Assembly (NCBI GenBank): GCA_017448825.1
Contig: JAFSKR010000009.1
Location: forward strand, 1-40,400
Origin: Bacteroidaceae bacterium
Lineage (GTDB): Bacteria > Bacteroidota > Bacteroidia > Bacteroidales > Bacteroidaceae
DNA: 40,400 nt
Direction: 5' to 3'
The notes under the pieces are model-generated. The model had not been told where the DNA came from, did no database searches, and saw nothing but the letters and a program-made list of their open reading frames with translations. A program made the position numbers and the translations under genes. This document shows positions 34,807 through 40,400 of the stretch, piece by piece. Position 1 is the stretch's first letter. Each line of letters begins with the position of its first letter.

Positions 34807-35034
34807 CAGCCACATCAAGGTTCTTAATTGGATTGGAGAGCCTGCTGGAATCCATAGCTGACCTCAGCGAGATTGATTCGCTGTTCGGCTACTACTGTAG
34901 AATTGATGGTAGCAATGCCATCAATTCTATTTTTTTTAGGTAATAAAAACAAGGCTCTCAATTGGCTGACTCGACTGCGGTCCAATTCCGCAGAGGCGGC
35001 CGATCCAATTAAGAACCTTGATGTGGCTGCAAAG
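34802..35034. repeat. 32-bp perfect inverted repeat with promoters facing inwards
   Basis: Bases 34802-34833 (starting CTTTGCAGCCACATCAAGG) are exactly complementary to 35003-35034. Each arm forms the 3' half of a TAnnTTTG box directed into the 169-bp interior: TAACTTTG from the left and TACCTTTG on the minus strand from the right. The interior holds a + strand terminator. Confidence 0.8.
34812..34938 (+). ncRNA. Candidate small RNA (about 125 nt), + strand
   Basis: A good promoter (34776-34806) is followed by a very strong terminator: TAGAATTGATGG (34898-34909) with CCATCAATTCTA (34918-34929) and then nine T. Internal hairpins are possible (CAGCGA with TCGCTG near 34866-34884). The 5' end coincides with the left arm of the inverted repeat. 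No database family was recognised. Confidence 0.55.
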
Positions 35035-35364
35035 GTAGTAGAAAATTTTGAGAATGTCAAACTTTCTTCAGAAAAAATCAAGGAACATCGTGCATTTTTA
35101 TCTGAAACCGAAGAAACACAACAAAAGGCTTGGAGAACTGTTTTCCACTCATTATCGGATAATTTATCCTCAGAGATGCCCAGACGAACAATAGTTCCCG
35201 GAACTTCCTATTCAGTTCAACAGCCTTTGTCTGGTGCAAATTTAGGGAAATTACGTGGATTTTCCATGCAACTTAATGAAATTTTAAGAGAAATTAACAA
35301 TAAGGATCTTTCAAGGGAATCTTTCGCAAATAGTCTTGCTGGTTCTTCCTCCTTGCAGGGGTAA
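34906..35364 (+). CDS. Doubtful ORF across the right arm of the inverted repeat
   Basis: The frame of 152 codons from an ATG at 34906 crosses the terminator hairpin and the right repeat arm, then continues with helical, AT-rich coding-like sequence (NFENVKLSSEKIKEHRAFLSETEETQQKAW..., LNEILREINNKDLSRESFANSLAG). The second part (35040-35364) has plausible codon use, but the start is doubtful because it lies inside a terminator. It may be a broken gene or the 3' part of one that once began elsewhere. No domain recognised. Confidence 0.35.
   Translation: MVAMPSILFFLGNKNKALNWLTRLRSNSAEAADPIKNLDVAAKVVENFENVKLSSEKIKEHRAFLSETEETQQKAWRTVFHSLSDNLSSEMPRRTIVPGTSYSVQQPLSGANLGKLRGFSMQLNEILREINNKDLSRESFANSLAGSSSLQG
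35030..35037 (-). promoter_or_regulatory. -7 box facing left at the right arm of the inverted repeat
   Basis: TACCTTTG on the minus strand. A transcript from it would be antisense to the + strand small RNA and share its first about 27 bases. Confidence 0.5.
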
Positions 35365-35369
35365 TCTGT

Positions 35370-35525
35370 ATGATATTATCTCTTCTATCCTTCAGACTAA
35401 TCATCCTTGCAGAAGTGTTGTACCTCATGTTAGTGGCAGCTTATCTATATCCTAATTTACAGATTGAAGCGGAACCCAAGGGAAGGAAACCTATCCCCAA
35501 AACCGAGTTACGTGAAGCTGCTTAA
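35370..35525 (+). CDS. Small single-span membrane protein, putative
   Basis: The 51-residue frame starts 5 bases after the preceding stop: MILSLLSFRLIILAEVLYLM then LVAAYLYPNLQ, a single hydrophobic segment, followed by a hydrophilic tail EAEPKGRKPIPKTELREAA. Spacing suggests coupling to the ORF before it. It resembles no family I recognise; small toxic or regulatory membrane proteins have this shape, but nothing more supports that. Confidence 0.4.
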   Translation: MILSLLSFRLIILAEVLYLMLVAAYLYPNLQIEAEPKGRKPIPKTELREAA

Positions 35526-35528
35526 AAA

Positions 35529-35580
35529 GCAAGTTTTCCTGCAACAAACCTTACAAGTTTTAAGTTGCAGAGAAACTTGC
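35529..35580. repeat. Interrupted hairpin
   Basis: GCAAGTTTTCCTGCAAC (35529-35545) pairs with GTTGCAGAGAAACTTGC (35564-35580) with a 2-base internal mismatch. No T tract. Its place before a putative DNA-binding protein gene suggests a regulatory site. Confidence 0.55.
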
Positions 35581-35621
35581 ATGATTCATTGTCTATATCA
35601 TAATATCAAGCGAGAAAAAAA

Positions 35622-36017
35622 ATGGAAACGAAAATAATCGAAGAACACCCAAAACACCCAGATTTCGAAATCGAAAAAATGGAAGGAAAACAGAAGCCAT
35701 CCCTGAGCATCAAACTCAGATATGAAGTGTTGGCTTTTATTTTTCAGACGACCCCCAGAGAAGCTGTACTGAAGGTTGACAAAGCTGAAGCTTTCTACAG
35801 CCTGGTAAAACGACAGTATTACGCCATGCTGACAAGGGAGGATGAATACCTCGTAGGTTCAGTCAACTCTCTTGCACAAGATTGGGGATGGACAAGAGAG
35901 AAAGTGAAAGCATTCTTAGACGACCTTGTTCAACGAGGTGCTATCACCTTGACGAAGAAAAAAAACAAATTCCTGATTTGTATGAATGGCATATCTACCG
36001 ACATGGATGAACCATAA
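35622..36017 (+). CDS. Putative winged-helix DNA-binding protein of the mobile element
   Basis: The 131-residue protein has a hydrophilic N-terminus, then a region resembling a winged helix: DEYLVGSVNSLAQDWGWTREKVKAFLDDLVQRGAITLTKKKNKFLICM, where SLAQDWGWTREKVKAFLDDLVQRGAI would be the helix-turn-helix and the rest the wing. Proteins of this form occur next to mobilisation and replication genes of small Bacteroidetes elements. It lies between the small-RNA region and the oriT candidate. Target unknown. Confidence 0.6.
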   Translation: METKIIEEHPKHPDFEIEKMEGKQKPSLSIKLRYEVLAFIFQTTPREAVLKVDKAEAFYSLVKRQYYAMLTREDEYLVGSVNSLAQDWGWTREKVKAFLDDLVQRGAITLTKKKNKFLICMNGISTDMDEP

Positions 36018-36115
36018 ACACCAGCCTCAATTCGTGGCCAAATTTCGCCTGTATCGCAACATCACTCTCCAGGGTGGAGAGGTGAAGGGGAGACCATCAT
36101 AACGTGAGAGAAAAA

Positions 36116-36289
36116 ACCTCCCGATTTGAGACAAGTAGAGCTTGCTCAAATCAAAAATCTTACAACGGGAGGTAGCCTAATACCCCCCTTTTACCAAAAT
36201 CCGACAAAAATCGGATTGGAAAAGGAGGCACCATCACCCAGTCGGTGAGCAAGCTCGATGGCAAGAATTAGGCTGAGGGGAACTTCCCC
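36116..36289. other. Highly structured region before the relaxase, oriT candidate
   Basis: CCTCCCG (36117-36123) pairs with CGGGAGG (36166-36172); GATTTGAG (36123-36130) with CTCAAATC (36145-36152); AATCCGA (36198-36204) with TCGGATT (36211-36217), extended by CCCCTTTT/AAAAGGAGG flanks; AGCCTAAT (36174-36181) with ATTAGGCT (36267-36274); GGGGAA with TTCCCC (36277-36289). AGCTTGCTC (36139-36147) can also pair with GAGCAAGCT (36247-36255), competing with the second stem. MOBV relaxases act at oriT sites with inverted repeats next to their gene. No nick site was identified. Confidence 0.55.
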
Positions 36290-36336
36290 CGAGACCCCCA
36301 AAATCAAAAAATTTAACGACTTAAATTTTGACGACT

Positions 36337-37152
36337 ATGGCAGAGAAAAAACAAACGCAAGTATGCGACATTCAGGCCTCCAAGGGTGTACCGAGAAGCC
36401 TGAGCAATGAACACCTCCGAAACTTTTCGCAGAAGGCATACGAAGGTATGCGTTCTGCCAACTTCGACCCAACACGGGAACACCTCGACTTCGAGGTGGC
36501 TGCAGGAGGGAAAATCGTGCCGCTGGATAAGAAAAACGATATCCTAAAACGCATCAAGGCGAACCTCAAAAGTAGGGGTATCCTTGACCCTAACGAGGGG
36601 AAGGAAAAACCCAACGTGAGAACCGCAGCCTGCATTATCCTGAATGGCTCCACCGACACGATGCGGAAGCTGGCGTTCGGGAACCAGGAGGTGAATTGGG
36701 AACGGGGAGCGGACAATTCTGCCATAGAGCGAATGCCCGAAATCGAGAGGTGGGCACAAGATATGTACCACTTCATGTCACATAAATATGGTGAAGAAAA
36801 CATTGCATCTTTTGTTGTTCACTTGGATGAGAGTAATCCGCATATACACTGCATATTACTACCCATCACTTCCAGCAATAAATTTTCATGGAAGGAGGTC
36901 TTCGTCGGAAAGGATAAATTCGAGTACAGTCAGAGGATGAAAGTCCTCCATGATGAGCTGGCAGAGGTGAACAAGAAGTGGGGACTGGAGAGAGGTGACC
37001 CTGTCGCACTGACAGGGGCAAATCATAAGAGCATGCAACAATACTTGTTGGAGAAGAACGAGGAACTGACGCACACCAACACTCACCTGACCTCGGTCAA
37101 TGCCTCGCTGTGCCAACTCCCCCTAAAATGCAAAGTCGAGTTGTCATTTTAG
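36337..37152 (+). CDS. MOBV (Pre/Mob) relaxase, C-terminally shortened
   Basis: The 271-residue protein nicks the element's oriT for mobilisation. The three-histidine motif is HLDESNPHIH with H162, H169 and H171, as in Pre/Mob relaxases; EYSQRMKVLHDELAEVNKKWGLERG follows. Full-length relatives usually continue into a long coiled coil, commonly reaching about 400 residues or more. Here the coiled coil (LLEKNEELTHTNTHLTSVNASL) ends abruptly and the last residues, CQLPLKCKVELSF, look unrelated. The nuclease domain is complete, so nicking may persist. The ATG at 36337 follows an in-frame TTG at 36328. Confidence 0.85.
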   Translation: MAEKKQTQVCDIQASKGVPRSLSNEHLRNFSQKAYEGMRSANFDPTREHLDFEVAAGGKIVPLDKKNDILKRIKANLKSRGILDPNEGKEKPNVRTAACIILNGSTDTMRKLAFGNQEVNWERGADNSAIERMPEIERWAQDMYHFMSHKYGEENIASFVVHLDESNPHIHCILLPITSSNKFSWKEVFVGKDKFEYSQRMKVLHDELAEVNKKWGLERGDPVALTGANHKSMQQYLLEKNEELTHTNTHLTSVNASLCQLPLKCKVELSF

Positions 37153-37258
37153 TCCTTTTGGGGTGCTGGAACGCCTCTTTTTTTTTCTCTATTTTTTGAC
37201 TCGTTTCGCATCCTGCTCATAAACATCTGATTCACAGCTATTTATAAATACATATAAA
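37153..37258. other. Right end of the mobile element, no gene
   Basis: A T-rich stretch (37177-37198) follows the relaxase stop, then AT-rich sequence up to the right att repeat. The missing relaxase 3' end suggests a deletion here. Confidence 0.5.
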
Positions 37259-37275
37259 ATACCTCATTTAGGGTA
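37259..37275 (+). repeat. attR, right 17-bp direct repeat
   Basis: ATACCTCATTTAGGGTA, identical to 28589-28605. It is also the first of two 23-bp tandem boxes (TACCTCATTTAGGGTATTGC.. at 37260 and TACCCTACAAATGGTATTGT.. at 37283) upstream of the nhaC-type gene. Confidence 0.75.
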
Positions 37276-37282
37276 TTGCGGA

Positions 37283-37329
37283 TACCCTACAAATGGTATT
37301 GTGGATATGGGCGAAAGGCAGTACCTTTG
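37283..37329 (+). promoter_or_regulatory. Promoter module of the nhaC-cyuA pair
   Basis: TACCCTACAAATGGTATT starts exactly 39 bases before TACCTTTG (37322-37329). The arrangement matches those at 20860 and 25036. Confidence 0.65.
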
Positions 37330-37337
37330 TGCCGTTT

Positions 37338-38741
37338 ATGACGACAGGAATAATGGAACAAGAGACTAGCAAAAGGTGGAGGGCAATGGGTGAAGGTGCT
37401 TCGTTGGTGCCGTTCGCCCTTTTTGTGGTGAGTGCCATTGGGCTATCCTTCTTCGGGGCGGTCGATGTGGACTTGCTGGTGGCGGTGGGCATCGGGGCGG
37501 TGCTGGTGGGGACATTTTTGGCAAATGATGCTGAAACGTACTGGAGCACGGTGTTTGAGTATATGGGCAGTAAGACCGCCATGACCGCCACGCTGCTGTG
37601 GCTTGTGGTGGGTGTGTATGGGATGGTGCTGAGAGAGGGGCGCATCGTTGAGGGGCTGGTGTGGGCGGCCGACTGGCTGCATATCGGCGGTGGGATGTTT
37701 ACGGTGGTGGTGTTCCTGTTTTCGGGACTGTTTGCGGTCAGCACGGGGTCGGGGTTCGGGACGATTAGTGCCATGAGCCTCACGCTGTTCCCTGCTGGTG
37801 TGGCATTGGGCGGTGAGCCTGTGTGGCTGGGGGGAGCGATACTGTCGGGTGCGGCTTTGGGAGACAGCATCGCACCTGTTTCGGACACGGCGGTGATTGC
37901 AGCCACCACGCAGGAGTACAGCAATGGCAAGGGTGTGGCGGACATTGGAGGAACGGTGAAAGCACGGTTACCTTTCGTGGTGATGGCTGTGGCAGCGAGT
38001 GTGACGGTGTTTCTTGCTGCGGGAATTGGACTGACGGAGGTTTCGCAAGGAGTCGGTCAGCATACGGTGGAGGGAAATCCTCGTGGATTGGCGTTGCTGG
38101 TTCCCACACTGGTGGTGATTGGGCTGTCGTTTCGGAGGGTGAACATCTTTGTGGCTCTTGCGGTGGGTTTGGTACTGGCGGTGGTGATTGGGTTGTCGCT
38201 TGGATTGTTTGAGGTGAAGAGCCTTGTAGGCATAGAGGGAGGAACGGTGAGCGGTGCGGTGGTGAACGGCATTCGTGGCATGGCAAGCATCTGTATTCTG
38301 CTGATGGTGGTCGTGTCGCTTTCGGGACTCATCATCAGAAGCGGGTGCATGGAAAGAATGATTGGACGGCTGAACAGGAGGGTGATTCGTTCGAAAAGGA
38401 GTGCCGAGTTGACCATCTTCTCGTTGGTATCTTTGGCTGGTATTCTGATTGCGGCGGTGAACACGATTGCGAACATCTGCGTCGCGCCGTTCGTGAACAG
38501 CATCGGGCGGGAGCACGGGCTGCATCCCTACCGGAGGGCGACGCTGCTGGCGACGGTCATCTGCACGTTTCCTTTCATCCTGCCCTATGGGGGCTGTGTG
38601 CTCCTGCTGCTGAGAGGGGTGGAGGCGTCGGGCTGCGGTGTGCCGCTGCGGGCGACGGACTTGTTCTGGGCTGCTGTCTATCCATGGACGCTCTGGGTGG
38701 TGATGCTGGCGGCATGTATCATGAAGAAAAGAGAAGGATAG
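37338..38741 (+). CDS. NhaC-family transporter, possibly cysteine-linked
   Basis: The 467-residue inner-membrane protein has about eleven hydrophobic segments and the NhaC-type core pattern (FLFSGLFAVSTGSGFGTISAMSLTLFPAG, GAILSGAALGDSIAPVSDTAVIAATTQ, FSLVSLAGILIAAVNTIANICVAPF). NhaC proteins exchange sodium for protons or couple sodium to organic anions and amino acids. The start is set after the promoter: ATG at 37338 or, with a more normal leader, 37353; translation further upstream would cross the promoter. The stop codon abuts the ATG of the cysteine desulfidase gene with no gap, so the pair is a tight operon. Import of cysteine or export of a product is inference. Confidence 0.85.
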   Translation: MTTGIMEQETSKRWRAMGEGASLVPFALFVVSAIGLSFFGAVDVDLLVAVGIGAVLVGTFLANDAETYWSTVFEYMGSKTAMTATLLWLVVGVYGMVLREGRIVEGLVWAADWLHIGGGMFTVVVFLFSGLFAVSTGSGFGTISAMSLTLFPAGVALGGEPVWLGGAILSGAALGDSIAPVSDTAVIAATTQEYSNGKGVADIGGTVKARLPFVVMAVAASVTVFLAAGIGLTEVSQGVGQHTVEGNPRGLALLVPTLVVIGLSFRRVNIFVALAVGLVLAVVIGLSLGLFEVKSLVGIEGGTVSGAVVNGIRGMASICILLMVVVSLSGLIIRSGCMERMIGRLNRRVIRSKRSAELTIFSLVSLAGILIAAVNTIANICVAPFVNSIGREHGLHPYRRATLLATVICTFPFILPYGGCVLLLLRGVEASGCGVPLRATDLFWAAVYPWTLWVVMLAACIMKKREG

Positions 38742-40058
38742 ATGAGACGGTTGACACGGCTGATACGGGACGACATGAGGCCCGCCCTTGGAGTGACGGA
38801 GCCGGGGGCGATTGCCTTTGCTGTGGCGAAAGCGAGGGAGCATGTGAGGGGAGAGCTGAAGGAGATTCGCCTGGTGCTGAACAGCGGCATGTACAAGAAC
38901 GCCTGCACCTGCGGCATCCCCCACAGCCGGGAGGTGGGCAACGAGCATGCCGCCGCGCTGGGCTATGTGGCTGCCGATGCGGAAAGGGGACTGGAGTGTC
39001 TGGAAAGCGTGAGGCCCCGGCACAACAGGGAGGCGCGGGCATTGGTGGAAGCGGGGAAGGTGAAGGTAGAGATGGGCGAGGTGGGCAGCCGCATCCACAT
39101 CTTTGCGGAGGTGGCGGCAGAAGGGGGGAAAGCGAGCGTGACGATAAGGGATGGGCACACGAACATCGTGCGGATAGAGAAGGACGGCGTTGCGCTGCTG
39201 GAGAAAGGACAGAAAGAGGCGGGGAATGGGGACAGGCAGGACCAGGAGGCAGGGAAGCGGGAGGAAGGGCCGACCATCCATCGCTACACCCTCCGGCAAC
39301 TGTATCATTACGCCAAGACCACCCCTTTGGAGGAAATCCGCTTCATCGGCAAGGCGTTCACGCTCAACCTTGCCCTCTCTGAGCAAGCCATCAGGAGCCG
39401 TCGGGCGACCTTTACACATTATTTATATATAAGGAACGGCGGAAAGGCCATCTCGGCAGACGAGCAGCAGTCCGCCTCCCTGCTCTGCAATGCCGCCATC
39501 GAGGCACGTGTGCTGGGCATGCCGAGACCCGCCATGAGCATCACGGGCAGCGGCGCGCATGGCATCATCGCCACACTGCCACTCTATGCCTCGCAGCAAG
39601 TGAACGGCTACACGGAGGAGCAACTGCTGCGAGCAACCGCCCTGAGCCACCTTGTGTGCATGTACATCAAGGAGCATTCGGGCAAACTCTCCGCCTTCTG
39701 CGGATGCGCCATTGCGGCAGGAACAGGCATGGCGTGCGGGATGGCTCTCCTGAAAGGCGGCACGCTCAGGACCCTCACGCTGGCAATCCAGAACATGGCG
39801 TCCTCCATCACGGGCATGATTTGCGACGGCGGCAATCACGGCTGCACCATGAAGGGCATCGTCGCCGTCGATGCCGCCTACCGCTCCGTCGCCTTTGCCC
39901 TCCAAGGCATCGCCATCGGGAGCGCACACGGCATCAACGGCTCCACACCCGAGGAGACGATGCGGAACATGGGACGGGTTGCCTCGCCCGGCATGGTGGA
40001 GACAGAAAGAGTGATTGTGGACATCATGCGGGAGAAAGAGAAAAGTTTAGCAAAATGA
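38742..40058 (+). CDS. cyuA: L-cysteine desulfidase family protein (CyuA/UPF0597)
   Basis: The 438-residue protein belongs to the UPF0597/serine dehydratase alpha-like family, which degrades L-cysteine to pyruvate, ammonia and sulfide using a [4Fe-4S] cluster. Family motifs are ALGVTEPGAIAFAVAKARE at the start, KNACTCGIPHS, SGSGAHGIIATLP, and the cluster-type cysteines in SAFCGCAIAAGTGMACGM and MICDGGNHGCTMKG. A charged insert (about residues 155-175, EKGQKEAGNGDRQDQEAGKREEG) interrupts the middle. The ATG follows the transporter stop directly, implying translational coupling. An AT-rich 18-bp motif shared with two other sites lies inside the gene (39414-39431). Confidence 0.85.
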   Translation: MRRLTRLIRDDMRPALGVTEPGAIAFAVAKAREHVRGELKEIRLVLNSGMYKNACTCGIPHSREVGNEHAAALGYVAADAERGLECLESVRPRHNREARALVEAGKVKVEMGEVGSRIHIFAEVAAEGGKASVTIRDGHTNIVRIEKDGVALLEKGQKEAGNGDRQDQEAGKREEGPTIHRYTLRQLYHYAKTTPLEEIRFIGKAFTLNLALSEQAIRSRRATFTHYLYIRNGGKAISADEQQSASLLCNAAIEARVLGMPRPAMSITGSGAHGIIATLPLYASQQVNGYTEEQLLRATALSHLVCMYIKEHSGKLSAFCGCAIAAGTGMACGMALLKGGTLRTLTLAIQNMASSITGMICDGGNHGCTMKGIVAVDAAYRSVAFALQGIAIGSAHGINGSTPEETMRNMGRVASPGMVETERVIVDIMREKEKSLAK

Positions 40059-40060
40059 CA

Positions 40061-40092
40061 ATGCCTCATACCGCAATTATGGTATGAGGCAT
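40061..40092. terminator. Perfect hairpin after cyuA
   Basis: ATGCCTCATACC (40061-40072) pairs with GGTATGAGGCAT (40081-40092), an 8-base loop and no T tract, two bases after the cyuA stop. As at 20832 it directly precedes a promoter. Confidence 0.6.
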
Positions 40093-40130
40093 CGCCCATC
40101 AAGGGTATACCGCGCGCAGGGAAATGTCCG

Positions 40131-40138
40131 TACCTTTG
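40131..40138 (+). promoter_or_regulatory. Promoter of a gene beyond the window
   Basis: TACCTTTG within GTCCGTACCTTTGCA, the same 15-base core as at 20899. The remaining 40139-40400 shows no convincing gene and is probably leader. Confidence 0.5.
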
Positions 40139-40400
40139 CAGCGGAAATCAAATGAAGGACGAAGCAAGGGCAGAACCGAAACTGGTTTGGGTGATGACTT
40201 GCAAGCGGAAAAAAAAGAGGAAACAGTAAAAACAATCAGGAAAAGGTATGAAAAAGGTATTATCCTAAAATCCGCAACTATCATCCAATACACGATTAAG
40301 GGTAGATTTATGAGTCGTTAGTAGCAGCTTTCAGTAAAAAGCAACAGCACAACATCAATATGTAGCCACCATCCCCTTACCCCACGATGCGACTTGAGGT

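Larger units (their letters stand above)
28589..37275. mobile_element. NBU-like integrative mobilizable element, 8,670 bp repeat-to-repeat
   Basis: A 17-bp exact direct repeat, ATACCTCATTTAGGGTA, occurs at 28589-28605 and 37259-37275 and brackets a tyrosine integrase, an excisionase-like protein, a primase-helicase, a CHC2/Toprim primase, small accessory genes and a MOBV relaxase. This gene set matches NBU-type Bacteroides mobilizable elements (int, replication genes, oriT, mob). The integrase is next to the left repeat, as expected. The element has no conjugation machinery or resistance gene, so it would need a helper. Removing it joins the GNAT region directly to the nhaC-type promoter. The relaxase lacks its C-terminal part, so self-mobilisation may be impaired. 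Boundaries are inferred from the direct repeat. Confidence 0.8.

Noticed and set aside
34802-35034. Retron msr-msd locus, suggested by the long inverted repeat and structured RNA
   Set aside because: No reverse transcriptase gene follows or lies anywhere in the window.
34802-35034. Transposon ends of a small insertion element
   Set aside because: No target-site duplication is visible outside the arms and the interior has no transposase; promoters in the arms fit regulation better.
37968-39419. 483-codon open frame on the minus strand
   Set aside because: It spans parts of two clear + strand genes and is proline/histidine-rich, typical of an antisense frame of GC-rich coding DNA.
40153-40230. 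25-codon ORF after the last promoter
   Set aside because: Very short, lysine-rich and without neighbours to judge by; more likely part of a leader.

Overview
The window looks like a chromosome segment of a Prevotella-type Bacteroidales bacterium. The support is a SusC/SusD pair, lipoproteins with an acidic run after the lipobox cysteine, Bacteroidetes promoters of the form TAnnTTTG with few Shine-Dalgarno sites, a Rho factor with a long KKRGRKPK-containing insert, FISUMP-type lipoproteins, and an NBU-like mobilizable element. The genus is an inference.

Layout. (1) 1-4155 is a decaying accessory island: a frameshifted DUF1016/YhcG-type nuclease, a GIY-YIG protein with a nonsense codon, an intact ORF6N protein, the first 51 codons of a Dam-type methylase, a KilA-N protein with an internal deletion, and an apparently intact winged-helix/PD-(D/E)XK-like nuclease. 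The island abuts an M13 peptidase gene that has lost its 5' end. (2) 6118-12296 is one tightly packed + strand operon: FecE/BtuD-like ATPase, secreted M6 metalloprotease, exported CbiK-like protein, ABC-F protein and EngB GTPase; rho follows from its own promoter. (3) 14587-20536 is on the minus strand: a DUF4369 lipoprotein, a porin-glnK-amtB nitrogen operon, a sugar-phosphate nucleotidyltransferase and a branched-chain aminotransferase. (4) 20860-27607 is a nutrient-uptake locus: periplasmic binding protein, SusC and SusD, followed by a FISUMP lipoprotein. (5) A GNAT gene and a 90-bp tandem/inverted repeat come next. (6) 28589-37275 is an integrative mobilizable element of 8,670 bp bounded by a 17-bp direct repeat. 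It carries a tyrosine integrase, an excisionase-like protein, a primase-helicase, an array of TTTTGTAGG units in both orientations, a CHC2/Toprim primase, a region of small-RNA-like transcription units and inverted repeats, a structured oriT candidate and a C-terminally shortened MOBV relaxase. (7) 37338-40058 encodes an NhaC-type transporter directly followed by a CyuA-type L-cysteine desulfidase.

Most notable signals: a promoter module with a box exactly 39 bp upstream of TACCTTTG at three promoters, whose upstream copy coincides with the element's attachment site; a 32-bp perfect inverted repeat carrying two promoters that face each other; the inverted iteron array; and an ATPase/protease/CbiK-like operon whose CbiK member has lost the usual chelatase motifs. 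All functions are inferred from sequence reading alone; no database search was run.
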